Shown: positions 33,126 through 46,598 of the stretch, piece after piece
Numbering within the stretch: position 1 is the stretch's first letter
How the letters are laid out: each line of letters opens with the position of its first letter
NCBI GenBank assembly: GCA_028564925.1
Contig: CM053033.1
Location: 84,613,468 to 84,677,467 of the forward strand
Origin: Lithobates sylvaticus
Lineage: Eukaryota > Chordata > Amphibia > Anura > Ranidae
DNA length: 64,000 nt
Direction: 5' to 3'
The notes under the pieces: generated by a model
The model's database searches: none
What the model was told of the DNA's origin: nothing
What the model saw: the letters and a program-made list of their open reading frames with translations, nothing else
Program-made: the position numbers and the translations under genes

Positions 33126-33650
33126 TCACATGCCTAACCACCACTTTACATCATTAAATATATTCATATTTATAGCACTGAGAGTGCGATGTTGAGTATA
33201 GAATGTTGTCCCAAAAGCCTTGGGGATCATCAAGATGTGTTGTGGAGAAATTGAGACGAGCTTTGATGTTCTTTTTTTGCTCAGCAGTGGTTTTCTCCTT
33301 GGAACTCTGCCATGCAGGCCATTTTTGCCCAGTCTTTTCCTGATGGTGGAGGCATGAACGCTGACCTTAACTGAGGCAAGTGAGGCCTGCAGTTCCTTGG
33401 ACGTTGTTGTGGGGTCTTTTGTGACCTCTTGGATGAGTCGTCGCTGCGCTCTTGGGGTAATTTTGGGGCGGCCGGCCACTCCTGGAAGGTTCACCACTGT
33501 TCCATGTCTTCGCCATTTGTGGATAATGGCTCTCACTGTGGTTCGCTGGATTCCCAAAGCTTTGGAAATGGCTTTATAACCCTTTCCAGACTGATAGATC
33601 TCAATTACTTTCTTTCTCAATTGTTCCTGAATTTCTTTGGGTCTCGGCAT
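33126..33650 (-). pseudogene. Frog Prince-like Tc1 transposase, N-terminal fragment (Tc1-B)
   Basis: The minus strand from ATG at 33650 is open for 174 codons. It starts MPRPKEIQEQLRKKVIEIYQ, SGKGYKAISKALGIQRTTVR and AIIHKWRRHGTVVNLPGVAG, then RPKITPRAQRRLIQEVTKDP and HGRVPRRKPLLSKK. This is the paired-like helix-turn-helix DNA-binding half of Tc1 transposases and closely resembles the Frog Prince sequence reconstructed from Rana pipiens. After about residue 130 homology stops, and the DD34E catalytic half is absent. It may still encode a DNA-binding-only fragment but there is no sign of expression. The last roughly 40 codons are unrelated filler. Confidence 0.93.
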
Positions 33651-33712
33651 GATGTGTAGCTTTTAAGGATCTTCTGGTGGACCTGACTGAGAGTGCGATG
33701 TTGAGTATAGAA
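33177..33712. repeat. 27-bp direct repeat flanking the Tc1-B fragment
   Basis: 33177-33203 and 33686-33712 are identical over 27 bases (ACTGAGAGTGCGATGTTGAG at the start). One copy lies inside the open frame's tail, the other just upstream of its start codon. This is much longer than the 2-bp TA duplication of Tc1 elements. Confidence 0.95.
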
Positions 33713-34743
33713 GTGCTCACATCAGTCCCTGTCACTATAAGTTAATAATATTAGCGATCTCATGCATGGAGACACATGAGTAGAAATACAGTCAGATGCC
33801 AGACAATGGAATCCAAGAACTGGTGCTGCAAGACAGTAGTTCTAACCACACAACACAATTTGACTTGGCTGGTGCCTTATCCTGATTCATCCAGGCTTTG
33901 CATGGCTGGACCTCTGGTATCCAGGTATTACTGTTCAAGCAGAAGCACACAGCAGGTGACTGCTGCCTGAACATTAAATGCACACTGTGTTCAGTTTGTG
34001 CATTTTATTAACCACTGTAACAAATCACTGACTGTTCAGTGGGCACTAGTTGTTTCAGACAAGCTCCACTGAATCGTCTCTCCTCTGCTAGCGGTTGGCC
34101 TCTCAGTTTCCACATGGTTTTCTCAGCCTCAGGCTAGCTTTTGGAGTAAGAATTATTTTGAATCTCGTTTATGATTTTAAACTGGAAAATAGATGAACAA
34201 TATAATTACAGAAATGGATGGTGTAATGATTAACAATATTAAAATTCATTCAGCAAGAAAGAAGATAAAATCCGGCATCCAAAACGCATTTTTGTTTGAA
34301 AATGGTAAATTTCTCTGGAGCTATGTAGCAATTCCTTTTCGCTGCAGGAGGCCAGAACCTTTAGCTAAAGTATAGAGGAATTATTAATGCTGCAGCTAAT
34401 GCACTGCTGTTTGTATTATTGTAAAATACAGCAACAAGACAGAAAGGGGAATGTTACAAGTTAGGCAACAGCTACTTTGTTGACTTTTTATTGCTTGAAT
34501 GTCACTGCTTTTGTGAGGCAAGTGAGTGATGAGGAAACACTTGGCAGAATGTGCCTGGGGAAAAAATACAAAGTATTCAAGTTAAACTGTAAATTAGCAT
34601 GACAACATATTTTTGTTTCTGTATGTATAGCAGAAAAACTTTTATTTTTGGATAGAATAGAGAAGGGTTAAAACCTAGTCAGTTTTGCGGTCTATCCCAT
34701 TGGGGTAATTCCCTTCTGTCCTAGACACATCATAGTTTTTTTC
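33713..34743. other. Intron h-i, apparently unique part
   Basis: No recognised element. 34100-34620 has the composition of a possible conserved non-coding element (see findings). Confidence 0.5.
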
Positions 34744-35153
34744 TTAAAGCAGTTGATGTTTAAAAAAAAAAAACACTTGCAAGGCAATGGCATAATGTGC
34801 TAGTATGCATCGCATGCTAGCACATTATGAAATACCCACCTTGGAACAAAGCCCTCCAGCGCTGTACTATCACCGCTGAGAAGGCTGACATGTTCCCTCT
34901 GTCTTTCTTCCAAATTTGTGCGCTCCGGCTATTTGATTGACCAGAGCTCCGATGGCATGTGCGTGGGAGCCCTTGTTTCTGGTACGACGCTCTGAAGTTC
35001 TGGCAAGGTGCTGGACCATCAGATCGCATGCGCCAGTGATGTCACTGGCTGCATGCAGGGTGAATATCTCCTAAACGGTGCACGTTTAGGAGATATTAAT
35101 GCTACCTACAGGTAAGCCTTATTTTAGGCAGGGTTTATTACCGCTTTAAGAGA
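34744..35153. mobile_element. MITE, 'TTAAAGCGGTAATAAA' family
   Basis: The right end GGGTTTATTACCGCTTTAAG pairs with the diverged left end CTTAAAGCAGTTGATGTTTA. Internal palindromes include TAATGTGCTAGTATGC ... GCATGCTAGCACATTA (about 34793-34828) and ATATCTCCTAAACG...CGTTTAGGAGATAT (about 35068-35097). It shares the ATATCTCCTAAAC and GGTAAGCCT words with the MITE at 63411-63893. Confidence 0.75.
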
Positions 35154-37250
<2,097 letters not shown>

Positions 37251-37252
<2 letters not shown>

Positions 37253-37886
37253 CTGGAATTTGTATTTATTTTCATACTAGTAATGGTGGCGATCAGCGAC
37301 TTATAGTGGGACTATTATATTGCAGAGGACAGTCTGACACTATGTGGGAACCGGTGACACTAATACATGGATCAGTTCTAAAAATATGCACTGTCACTGT
37401 ACTAATGACACTTGTTGGGAAGGGGTTAAACATCTAAGGCAATCAAAGGGTTAACGGTGTGCCTAGCCAGTGTTTTACTGCACTGTGTGTGCTGCCTTTA
37501 GTCAGGGAAGTGATGGATTTTATTCCCTGATTTGCAGGGACACAAAATCCATCTGTATCACCGCGAACGTGGGAGCAAGAGCAATAATTCCAGCACCAGA
37601 CCTCCTGTGTAAATCGATAATTTAAAGTACCAGTGTTTGTCGCCATTCCAGGAACATTCCAATTTTGAAGCATGGCATGTTGCGTATCTATTTACTCGGC
37701 GTAGCATCTTCAAATTGGGCTAACTTTACTGTTATTTATTTTTTTATTTGTTGTATTTTATATTTATATATATATATATATTTTTTTTCAAAAAAAATGC
37801 GTTTGAAAAGACATTGCGCAAAAACCATGTGACATAAAAAAATTGCAACACCCACCATTTTAATCTCTAGGGTCTCTGCTTTAAAC

Positions 37887-37890
<4 letters not shown>
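37251..37890. mobile_element. TTAA-family element fragments
   Basis: Words such as CTAGTAATGGTGGCGATCAG, GTGGGAACCGGTGACACTAA and GGTTAAACATCTAAGG match the middle of the TTAA-family copies at 25941 and 57020. 37690-37890 matches, in the opposite orientation, the 4090-4290 part of the 3198-6595 element. Rearranged and lacking termini. Confidence 0.55.

Positions 37891-37946
<56 letters not shown>
37891..37946. repeat. (TA)n microsatellite at the left end of Tc1-C
   Basis: About 28 TA units directly adjoin the left terminus of a Tc1 element, whose target is TA. Confidence 0.95.
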
Positions 37947-37950
<4 letters not shown>

Positions 37951-39718
37951 TTCTCATAAAAGTGAGTACACCCCTCACATTTTTGTAAATATTTTATTAT
38001 ATCTTTTCATGTGACAACACTGAAGAAATTACACTTTGCTACAATGTAAAGTAGTGAGTGTACAGCTTGTATAACAGTGTAAATTTGCTGTCCTCTCAAA
38101 ATAACTCAACACACAGCCATTAATGTCTAAACCGCTGGCAACAAAAGTGAGTACACCCCTAAGTGAAAATGTCCAAATTGGGCCCAATTGGCCATTTTTC
38201 CCTCCCTGGTGTCATGTGACTCGTCGGTGTTACAAGGTCTCAGGTGTGAATGGGGAGCAGCTGTGTTAAATTTGGTGTTATCGCTCTCACTCACTGGTCA
38301 CTAGAAGTTCAACATGGCACCTCATGGCAAAGATTTCTTTGAGGATCTGAAAAAAAGAATTGTTGCTCTACATAAAGATGACATAGGCCAGTGATGGCAA
38401 ACCTTAACATCCCAGATGTTTTGGAACTACGTTTCCCACGATGCTCATCTACACTGCGGAGTGCATAAGCATCATGGGAAATGTAGTTCCAAAACATCTG
38501 GGGTGCCAAGGTTCCCCATCACTGGCCTAGGATGTAAGAATATTGCCAAGACCCTGAAACTGAGCAGCATGGTGGCCAAGACCATACATTGGTTTAATGG
38601 TTCCACTCAGAACAGGCCTTGCCATGGTCGACCAAGGAAGTTGAGTGCACGTGCTCAGCATCATATCTGGTGGTTGTCGTTGGGAAATGGATGTATGAGT
38701 GCTGCCAGCATTGCTGCAGAGGTTGCAGGGGGGGTGTCAAACTGTCAGTGATCAGACCATACAACGCACACTGCATCAAATTTGCTCTGCATGGCTTTCA
38801 TCCCTGAAGGAAGCCTCTTCTAAAGATAATGTACAAAAAATCCTGAAAACAGTTTGATGAAGACAAGCAGACTAAGGACATGGATTACTGGAACCATGTC
38901 CTGTGGTCTGATGAGACCAAATTTAAACGTATTTGGCTCAGATGGTGTCAAGCGTGTGTGGCGACAACCAGGTGAGGAGTACAAAGACAAGTGTGTCTTG
39001 TCTACAGTCAAGCATGGTGATGGGAGTGTCATGGTCTGGGGCTGCATGAGTGCTGCTGGCACTGGGGAGCTACAGTTCATTGAGGGAACCATGAATGCCA
39101 ACATGTACTGTGACATACTGAAGCAGAGCATGATCCCCTCCCTTCGGAGACTGGGCCGCAGGGCAGTACTCCAACATAACGACACCAAACACACCTCCAA
39201 GACGACCACTGCCTTGCTAAAGAAGCTGAGGGTAAAGGTGATGGACTGGCTAAGCATGTCTCCGACCGAAACCCTATTGAGCATCTGTGGGGCATCCTCA
39301 AACGGAAGGTGGAGGAGCGCAAGGTCTCTCTGACATCCACCAGCTCCGTGTTGTCGTCATGGAGGAGTGGAAGAGGACTCCAGTGGCAACCTGTGAAGCT
39401 CTGGTGAACTTCATGCCCAAGAGAGTTAAGGCAGCGCTGGAAAATAATGGTGGCCACACAAAATATTGATTCTTTGGGCCCAATTAGGGCATTTTCACTT
39501 AGGGGTGTACTCACTTTTGTTGCCAGTGGTTTAGACATTAATGGCTGTGTGTTAAGTCATTTTGAGGGGACAGAAAATTTACACTGTTATACAAGCTGTA
39601 CACTCACTACTGTACATTGTAGCAAAGTGTAATTTCTTCAGTGTTGTCACATTAAAAAAAAGATATAACAATATTTACAAAAATGTGAGGGGTGTACTCA
39701 CTTTTGTGAGATACTGTA
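37947..39718 (+). mobile_element. Tc1/mariner transposon (Tc1-C) with roughly 200-bp inverted termini
   Basis: Long inverted termini (about 37955-38165 and 39500-39718) include AAAAGTGAGTACACCCC and GGGGTGTACTCACTTTTG and a second internal copy of the AGTGAGTACACCCCT word at 38144, the two-repeat layout of this Tc1 subfamily. The transposase frame starts at ATG 38314 (MAPHGKDFFEDLKKRIVALH) and is cut by a small MITE. It continues NIAKTLKLSS, TGTMSCGLMR, VKRVWRQPGEEYKDKCVLST (from 38946), GSVMVWGCMSAAGTGELQFI and TSKTTTALLKKLRVKVMDWL, and ends GGHTKY at 39466. Several frame changes and stops disable it, and the DNDPKH box reads as a shortened form. Confidence 0.95.
38389..38524. mobile_element. 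136-bp hAT-like foldback MITE nested in Tc1-C
   Basis: Ends CAGTGATGG / CCATCACTG are inverted, and inner arms continue the foldback (CCAGATGTTTTGGAACTACG left, complement right). Flanking 8-mers ACATAGGC and GCCTAGGA match at five of eight positions and each is two or three changes from GCCTAGGC, fitting an old 8-bp duplication. It interrupts the transposase N-terminal region. Confidence 0.8.
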
Positions 39719-39735
39719 TACATTCTTATACTTAT

Positions 39736-40437
39736 TTTTGAGGATCCTGATCCTTATGCAATTCAATAGAAATCAGGAGGTTTGAGTCTCCTGCTTGTTA
39801 TGTAATCTAATGGAGATGAGGAGGTTTGAGGGTCCTGCTTATAATGAAATCCAATGTGGATCGGTAGGTATGAGGGTCCAGATTAAGACCAGAAGGTTTG
39901 ATGGTCCTGGTTCATTATACAGGCTAATTGTGATTAGGAGGTTTGATGGCCCTGCCTGTTATGCATTCTAAAAGAGATCAAAAGGTTCAAGGGACCTGCT
40001 TGTTATCTAATCTAAAAATTCTAATGTGGATCAGGAGGTATGAGGCTCCTGCTCGATATACAGCCTAATCAGTGCTAGAAAGCATACAAGGCTCCTGCTC
40101 ATTATAAAATCTAATCTGGTGTTGGAATTATTAGGGTCATACTTATTATACAGCCAATTGGGATTAGGAGGTTTCTACTCCTTATCCAAATCTAATCAGA
40201 AGCAAGAGGTATGTTACTCCTGCAGATTATACAGTCCAATTTGAAGCAGGGTTTTTCTTACTGCATGATCCAATATGGAACTGGTGGCATGGGAAACCTG
40301 CTCATTATACTGTCTAATGGGAAGCAGGAAGTATGAGGATCCTGATCATTATCTAAGCTAATCAGGTGCAGGAGGTATGAGGGTCCTGCAGATTATACAA
40401 TTCAGTTTTGGAGCAGGAGGTATGGGGGTCATTAGAC
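39736..40437. repeat. Old degenerate tandem repeat, unit about 43 bp, about 16 copies
   Basis: The phrase GGAGGTATGAGGGTCCTGC or close variants, followed by TTATACAG-CTAAT, recurs about every 40-50 bases throughout, e.g. GGAGGTTTGAGGGTCCTGCT, GGAGGTATGAGGCTCCTGCT and GGAGGTATGAGGGTCCTGCA. Units differ from one another by roughly a quarter to a third by eye, with small length changes. It begins just after the Tc1-C terminus. Non-coding. Confidence 0.88.
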
Positions 40438-41402
40438 AGTACACATCACAGGCAAGGTAAAGTGAGCCAATTAGAGTGGTTCAATGCCATGTGATCACTG
40501 TGAACTAAACACAGACATTATTTACACTTTAACACACAGCCAGCCCTCTCCTTCCTCCCACAATGGCAGAAGGTGGAAGTGGGATTATGCTACAATGACT
40601 AAGTTACGGTATAGTGAGTAAACACAAGGGAAAGGCAGGATGAGGGCCAATATCTTTCCAGTCATATCTCCAGATTAGACTGAGTGTGTGGTGTGCTGAC
40701 CTCGTTCTTCTGTTAGATGGCACTCAGTGGCCTTTACCACATCAGCTGGATCTCTCATCTCAAGGACCAATCTTCCATCCTGCTTCTTGTTTTTTGTGTG
40801 GCTTTGGCCCATTCTTCCACACACACACAGTCTTCAAATCTTGAAGGTTCCGTGAGCTTCTTCTATGAACTTGATGTTTAGTTCTTTCCATAGATTTTCT
40901 ATTGGATTCAGTCAGGTGATTGGCTGGGCTATTCTAGCAGCTTTATTTTCTTTATTTAAAACCAATTGAGAGTTTCTGCTTCTTGGTAGTTGTCCTTGGC
41001 AGCTTGGCTGTTAAAACTCAGATTCTGAGAGACATGGGCATTTTGAATTCTGTAATCCTGATCATGCGAGTGAATTTCCCACATGTCTTTTGGTAGGCTG
41101 TATTCATTTTTCCAGCAATTCTTTAGTAGAACATTTGACCTTTAACACCATCAAAGGTCAGGTATTTGCACCATCTATTCTTTCAGTGCCCTCTTGCCAA
41201 TCATTTGCTTATTTGTAATTTTATTACACATAACTTATTTCTGAACTTATTTGTTTTGGTTTCTTGTATGTATGTATGTATGTATGGATTGCATGGGTTA
41301 TTACGGACATGTGGTGCAAATTTCATATCAACAGCACCTTTAGAAATATGCTTACCTAGAAAAATGGTGACGTATTCAATACTTATTTTACCCGCTGTAT
41401 AT
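40438..41402 (-). mobile_element. Tc1-like fragment of another subfamily (Tc1-D), right part
   Basis: The right end reads, on the minus strand, ATACAGCGGGTAAAATAAGT followed by ATTGAATACGTCACC, a known Tc1 terminus type. The adjoining AAATTTGCACCACATGTCCG, a (GTAT)n run near 41268-41286, and on the other side CATAGATTTTCTATTGGATT-CAGTCAGG-GATTGGCTGGG (about 40890-40935, complement of the transposase PIENLW-type coding region) support it. Most of the transposase is gone. The left boundary is uncertain (homology clear from about 40720). Confidence 0.65.
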
Positions 41403-41609
41403 ACATCCACACTCACCCCCTACAAAAGTAACAACATTGTCAATAAAATCCACATTGTCTTCTGTCACCCTGTCAATCTAGGCAGCTAGTAATGTAAAGC
41501 AATATAAAGTAAATCCGCAGCAAACCTATACAAATCAACATATTCAAGGTAACTATGAAAAGATTTTTTCAAAGTGTGAAGATATTTGTTAGCTCAAAAC
41601 CTCAAGGTT
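41403..41609. other. Unassigned intron sequence
   Basis: Short non-coding spacer between the Tc1-D terminus and a DIRS fossil. Confidence 0.5.
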
Positions 41610-44133
41610 TAAATACATGATTGGTAACAGTACACTCTTGAATGATTCCTTAGGGGATACCCTCTTGCTCATGATGAACATCCGAATGAAAATGGGACGA
41701 GGGGGCAGGCCAGCACTCACTGTGCACAGGGCCACAATGGAGGTTATTCAAGGTTCAACTCAAAACCCTGCACCTGGGTCTTTGGACCTCAGGGTCTCTC
41801 CTTGTCTCCTGGGTGTACTCCCCATTCCTGCTTTTTAACTAGAAAGGAATTGTCGGCCTCTATGGCAGACCTGAATAGGGAAAGTCTCTGCTCTGATTAA
41901 GACTGCGAAATGGCACCAGTCAGCATTCCCTGCGGAGTTATTGTCCAATTCATCCATTGCAGCAGAGTTGATTGCTGATGCACATGAGGAGGGGGAGGAT
42001 CTAAGCTGAAAGAAACCATTAAAGTATTAATCTCAACAGAAAATCTGTTAAGGTGACCCAATCCTGTGCTGGATTTGGGGAAGGCCTTTCTCCTGTTAAC
42101 CTGAAGATTTTGCACAATGGATGCCTGCCTGTCAGGCTGGGATGATTGTCTTTGTGACAGGGTCATCAAGGGAGAACATACTTCCCATCAACTTTCTTAA
42201 ACTAAGGGCCACTTGCTTATCCCTGCTGCAGTGGACCAAGGGGCGACTGACCAGAGTCTAAGCAGTATTAAACCCTAAATGCATTTTTTTTTTTAGTTAT
42301 CTGGTGATCCAGCCAGCAAGTCTGTTGTTTTTCAAAAGTACAAGCTCTCCAGCAGAATGTACCAGTTAGACATGAGACATTTTAAACGGCAGACTTCCTC
42401 AGTCATTGTCGCCTAGAAGGTGGGGGAATGTGTCTTCAGCCAGAGGAGTTCTGGGACATCTGTCACCTCTGGGGGGGTGGCAACTGTAGATCTGTTGACA
42501 TTCTGCTTCAACAAGATGGGCAGGTGTGGGGCCAGCTTTAGGGATTTCAAATGCCTTTGCAGGATATGCACTGCTGATATACACATAGTTACGTAGTAGG
42601 TGAGGTTGAAAAAAAGTCCATCAAATCCAACCTATGCATGTGATTATAAGTCAGTATTTCCTTGTATATCCCTGTATGTTGTGGTCGTTCAGGTGCTTAT
42701 CTAATAGTTTTTTTAAACTGTCGATGCTCCCCGCTGACACCACCGCCTGTGAAAGGTAATTCCACATCCTGGATGCTCTTGCAGTAAAGAACCTTCTACG
42801 TAGTTTATGGTTAAAACTCTTTTCTTCTAATTTTAATGAGTGGCCACGTGTCTTGTTAAACTCCCTTTCAAAAAAGTTTTATCCATATTGTGGGGTCACC
42901 AGTACGATATTTGTAAATTTAAATCATCTCCCCTCTCAAGTGTCTCTTCTTCAGAGAGAATAAGTTCAGTGCTCGCATCCTTTCTTCATAACGAATATCC
43001 TCCAGACCCTTTATTAGCTTTGTTGCTTTTCTTTGTACTCGCTCCATTTCCAGTACATCCTTCCTGAGGACTGGTGCCCAGAACTGGTCAGCATACTCTA
43101 GGTGCGGCCGGACCAGAGTCTTGTAGAGTGGGAGAATTATCGCTTTATCCCTGGAGTTAATCCCCTTTTAATGCATGCCAATATTCTGTTTGCTTTGTTA
43201 GCAGCAGCTTGGCATTGAATGCCATTGCTGAGCCTATCATCTACTAGGACCCCCAGGTCCTTTTCCATCCTAGATTCCCCCAGAGGTTCTCCCCCCAGTG
43301 TATAAATTGCATTCATATTTTTGCCACCCAAATGCATTATTTAAAATTTTTCTACATTAAACCTCATTTGCCATGTAGTTGCCAACCCCATTAATTTGTT
43401 CAGATCTTTTTGCAAGGTTTCCACATCCTGCGGAGAATTTATTGCCCTGCTTAGCTTAGTATCATCCGCAAATAGAGATTGAACTGTTTACCCCATCCTC
43501 CAGGTCATTTATGAATAAACTAAATAGGATTGGTCCCAGCACAGAACCCTGGGGGACCCCACTAACCACCCCTGACCATTCCGAGTATTCCCCATTTGTC
43601 ACCACCCTCTGAACTCACCCTTGTAGCCAGGTTTCAATACATGTACTCACCCTATGGTCCATGCCAACGGACCTTATTTTGTACAGTAAACGTTTATGGG
43701 GAACTGTGTCAAATGCTTTTGCAAAATCCAGATACACCGCGTCTATGGGCCTTCCTTTATCTAGATGTCAATTCACTTCCTCATGGAAGGTTAATAGATT
43801 GGTTTGGCAAGAACTATTCTTCATGAATCCATGCTGATTACTGCTAATGATACTGTTCTCGTTACTAAAATCTTGTATATAGTCCCTTATCATCCCCTCC
43901 AAGAGCTTTAGGGGTGCAACGTCGCCGATCCGTGATCCGAACGGGCCACCCCGTTTGGATCGGCACACCCCGCGATCCGCGGCCTCGGCCTTAGGAAAGG
44001 CCGCGGCTTCGGCCTAGCTCCGGAGCGGCGGCGGCGGCCATCTTGGTACACCCGGCGGCCTTAGGAAAGGCCGCGGCTTCGGCCTAGCTCCGGAGCGGCG
44101 GCCATCTTGGTACACCCGGCCACTGTTTACAAT

Positions 44134-44165
44134 GTGATTGCTCCGTCAAATGACGGAGCGATCAC
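44134..44165. repeat. 32-bp hairpin shared with the TTAA element
   Basis: A near-perfect palindrome starting GTGATTGCTCCGTCA and ending TGACGGAGCGATCAC. It equals the hairpin at 6356-6387 except for one base, and the following TTGTAAACA resembles the reverse-strand ATGTAAGCA there. Confidence 0.97.
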
Positions 44166-44173
44166 TTGTAAAC

Positions 44174-44747
44174 ATACCCTGCATTACCCAGCCAATATCC
44201 TGCATTACCCTGCATTTACTCTGCATTACCCTGCATTACCCTGCATTACCCTGCATTTACTCTGCATTACCCTGCATTTACTCTGCATTTACCCTGCATT
44301 TACCCTGCATTTACTCTGCATTACCCTGCATTTACTCTGCATTACCCTGCATTTACTCTGCATTTACTCTGCATTACCCTGCATTTACTCTGCATTACCC
44401 TGCATATACTCTGCATTACCCAGCCAATACTCTGCGATACTCTGCATTACCCAGCCAATACTCTGCGATACTCTGCATTACCCAGCCAATACTCTGCGAT
44501 ACTCTGCATTACCCAGCCGATACTCTGCGATACTCTGCATTACCCAGCCGATACTCTGCGATACTCTGCATTACCCAGCCGATACTCTGCGATACTCTGC
44601 ATTACCCAGCCGATACTCTGCGATACTCTGCATTACCCAGCCGATACTCTGCGATACTCTGCATTACCCAGCCGATACTCTGCGATACTCTGCATTACCC
44701 AGCCGATACTCTGCGATACCCAGCCGATACTCTGCGATACCCAGCCA
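44174..44747. repeat. Decamer-based minisatellite array in the hAT element
   Basis: The left part is built from TACCCTGCAT and TTACTCTGCA units. The right part (44420-44700) is a regular 31-bp higher-order unit made of CCCAGCCGATA, CTCTGCGATA and CTCTGCATTA. The decamer ATACTCTGCG matches the reverse strand of the 4797-6071 array unit. Confidence 0.95.
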
Positions 44748-46015
44748 ATATTACAGTGGGGGAGAGGATGTGGATATTACAGTGGGGGAGATGACGTGGA
44801 TATTACAGTGGGGACTATATGGTGGCGGAATTTTCACAGGTTTTTGCAAATTCAATTATTATTTGCTGATCCGAAAAATGATCCGATCTGTGACTCCTGA
44901 TCCGAGGATCGATCCGATCCGTGAGTTTTTTGATCCGTTGCACCCCTAAAGAGCTTGCATACTATTGATGTTAGGCTAACTGGTCTGTAAATCCCAGGGA
45001 TGTATTTTGGGCCCTTTTTAAATATTGGTACTGCATTGGCTTTTTGTCCAATCCGCTGGTACCATTCCAGTCAGTAGGCTGTCATTAAACATTAGGAACA
45101 ATGGTCTGGCAATTACTTGACTGAGTTCCCGAAGTACCCTCGGGTGCAAGCCACCCGGTCCCGGTGATTTATTAATGTTAAGTTTTCCAAGTCTAATTCT
45201 GTCCTCTGTTTGCCATGAGGGTGCTACCTGTGACGTGTCATGAGGATAAGCACTGCAGTTTTGGTTACTAAAGCCCCCTGATTCCCTCGTGAAGCCTGAA
45301 GAGAATAATAAATTCAATACCTTCGCCATCTTCCCATCCTTTGTAACCAGATGTCCTTCCTCATTCTTTATGGGGCCAATATGGTCTGCCCTCCCTTTTT
45401 TATTGTTTACATACTTTAGGAATTTCTTGGGGTTTTTTTTTTTGCTCTCCTCCGCTATGTGTCTTTCGTGTTCTATCTTAGCCTCCCTAATTGCACCCTT
45501 ACATTTCTTGTTGCATTCTTTATAAAGTCTGAATGCTGCTGATGATCCCTCAACCTTGTATTTTTTTTAAGGCCTTCTTCTTTGCTTTTTTTTTTTTTTT
45601 TATATGCATTTTTACATTGGAGTTAAGCCATCCAGGACTTTTGTTTGCTCTTTTAAATGTATTATCCAATGGGATGCACTGGCTAATGCCCTTATTTAAT
45701 ATGCGCTTAAAGCGAACCCATCTCTCCTCTGTGTTCTTTGTTCCTAAGATTTTATCCCAATTTTTGCCATCTAGCAAGGTTATTAGTTTAGTAAAGTTGG
45801 CTCTTTTGAAATTCAGTGTCTTTTTTGTATTCCCCTTTATGTTTCCTATTTGTGTGATTTATACTGAAGCCTATTGACCTGTGATCGCTGTTTTCTAAAT
45901 GGCCCTGTATTTCAACATCCGTGATCAGGTCTGTATCGTTGGTAATCAGTAGATCTAGTAATGCTTTATTTCGAGTTGGTGCGTCTACCATCTGACCCAT
46001 GAAATTGTCCTGCAA

Positions 46016-46598
46016 TGTCAAAGGTGTGAGTATAGTCTAGTGTTGTCACTCTATTGTCATTGTCTTAGTCCATGTAGTCACGCCCCCATATCTGCCGGGT
46101 AAGGCACTATCGGGCCTGATGGACACTCCTCTCCATATGCACTGGTAAGCTGACACATCCTATTTTTTCATGATGTAATTTCCCTGTATCAACGCTGTTT
46201 ATATTCTACATATGTAACAACTATATCTATTTTAGAGCTATCTCCTGAAGAAGCAGCTTACGCTGCGAAACCGGTCGAGACATCTCCTCCCTATGCTCAA
46301 ACAGACGTCAAACTTACGGGCCCAGGCCTGCATTATTTGGTTAAGTTTGATGGCCATAAAGGAGGGATCACCGTGCTTGCTTGTTTTTATGTAACTGAAC
46401 GCTTTTCAGTGTTTATTATGTAAATTGCTTTTTTCTATTAAAATTTATATGTTTTTCTAATACCTGTTTATCAGTCCCTGTTTATATTATTCACCAGTAC
46501 CGAGATAGTCCAACCCCTTTTTTCCCTGTGGGTTGCCGGCTCACTATACGCAGATTCAGCACCTGCGTTGTTCTGACCCAATTACCCCTTGTCTTTCC
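46016..46598. mobile_element. 583-bp retroposon with 14-bp target duplication
   Basis: AAATTGTCCTGCAA occurs exactly at 46002-46015 and 46599-46612, and removing the segment restores the CR1 endonuclease sequence. The insert contains GAAGAAGCAGCTTACGCTGC followed by GAAACCGGTCGAGA (46250), wording common in frog repeats, and ATTAAAATTTATATG near 46438. No poly-A tail is evident at either border and no coding region was recognised. A 14-bp duplication indicates target-primed reverse transcription by a LINE machinery. Confidence 0.85.

Larger units (their letters stand above)
43909..44948. mobile_element. 1,040-bp non-autonomous hAT element with minisatellite, 8-bp target duplication
   Basis: Ends TAGGGGTGCAACG and CGTTGCACCCCTA are inverted repeats. 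AAGAGCTT flanks both sides exactly (43901-43908, 44949-44956), and removing the element rejoins the LINE reading frame KLLEGMIRDY. The 8-bp duplication and TAGGGGTGCA-type terminus identify the hAT superfamily. Inside: a GC-rich block duplicated at about 43979-44055 and 44056-44121 (CTTAGGAAAGGCCGCGGCTT in both), the hairpin 44134-44165, and the decamer array. No transposase. Confidence 0.95.

Noticed and set aside
44107-44949. 280-codon plus-strand open frame
   Set aside because: Produced by the minisatellite inside the hAT element; repetitive LHYPA/TLRYSA text only.
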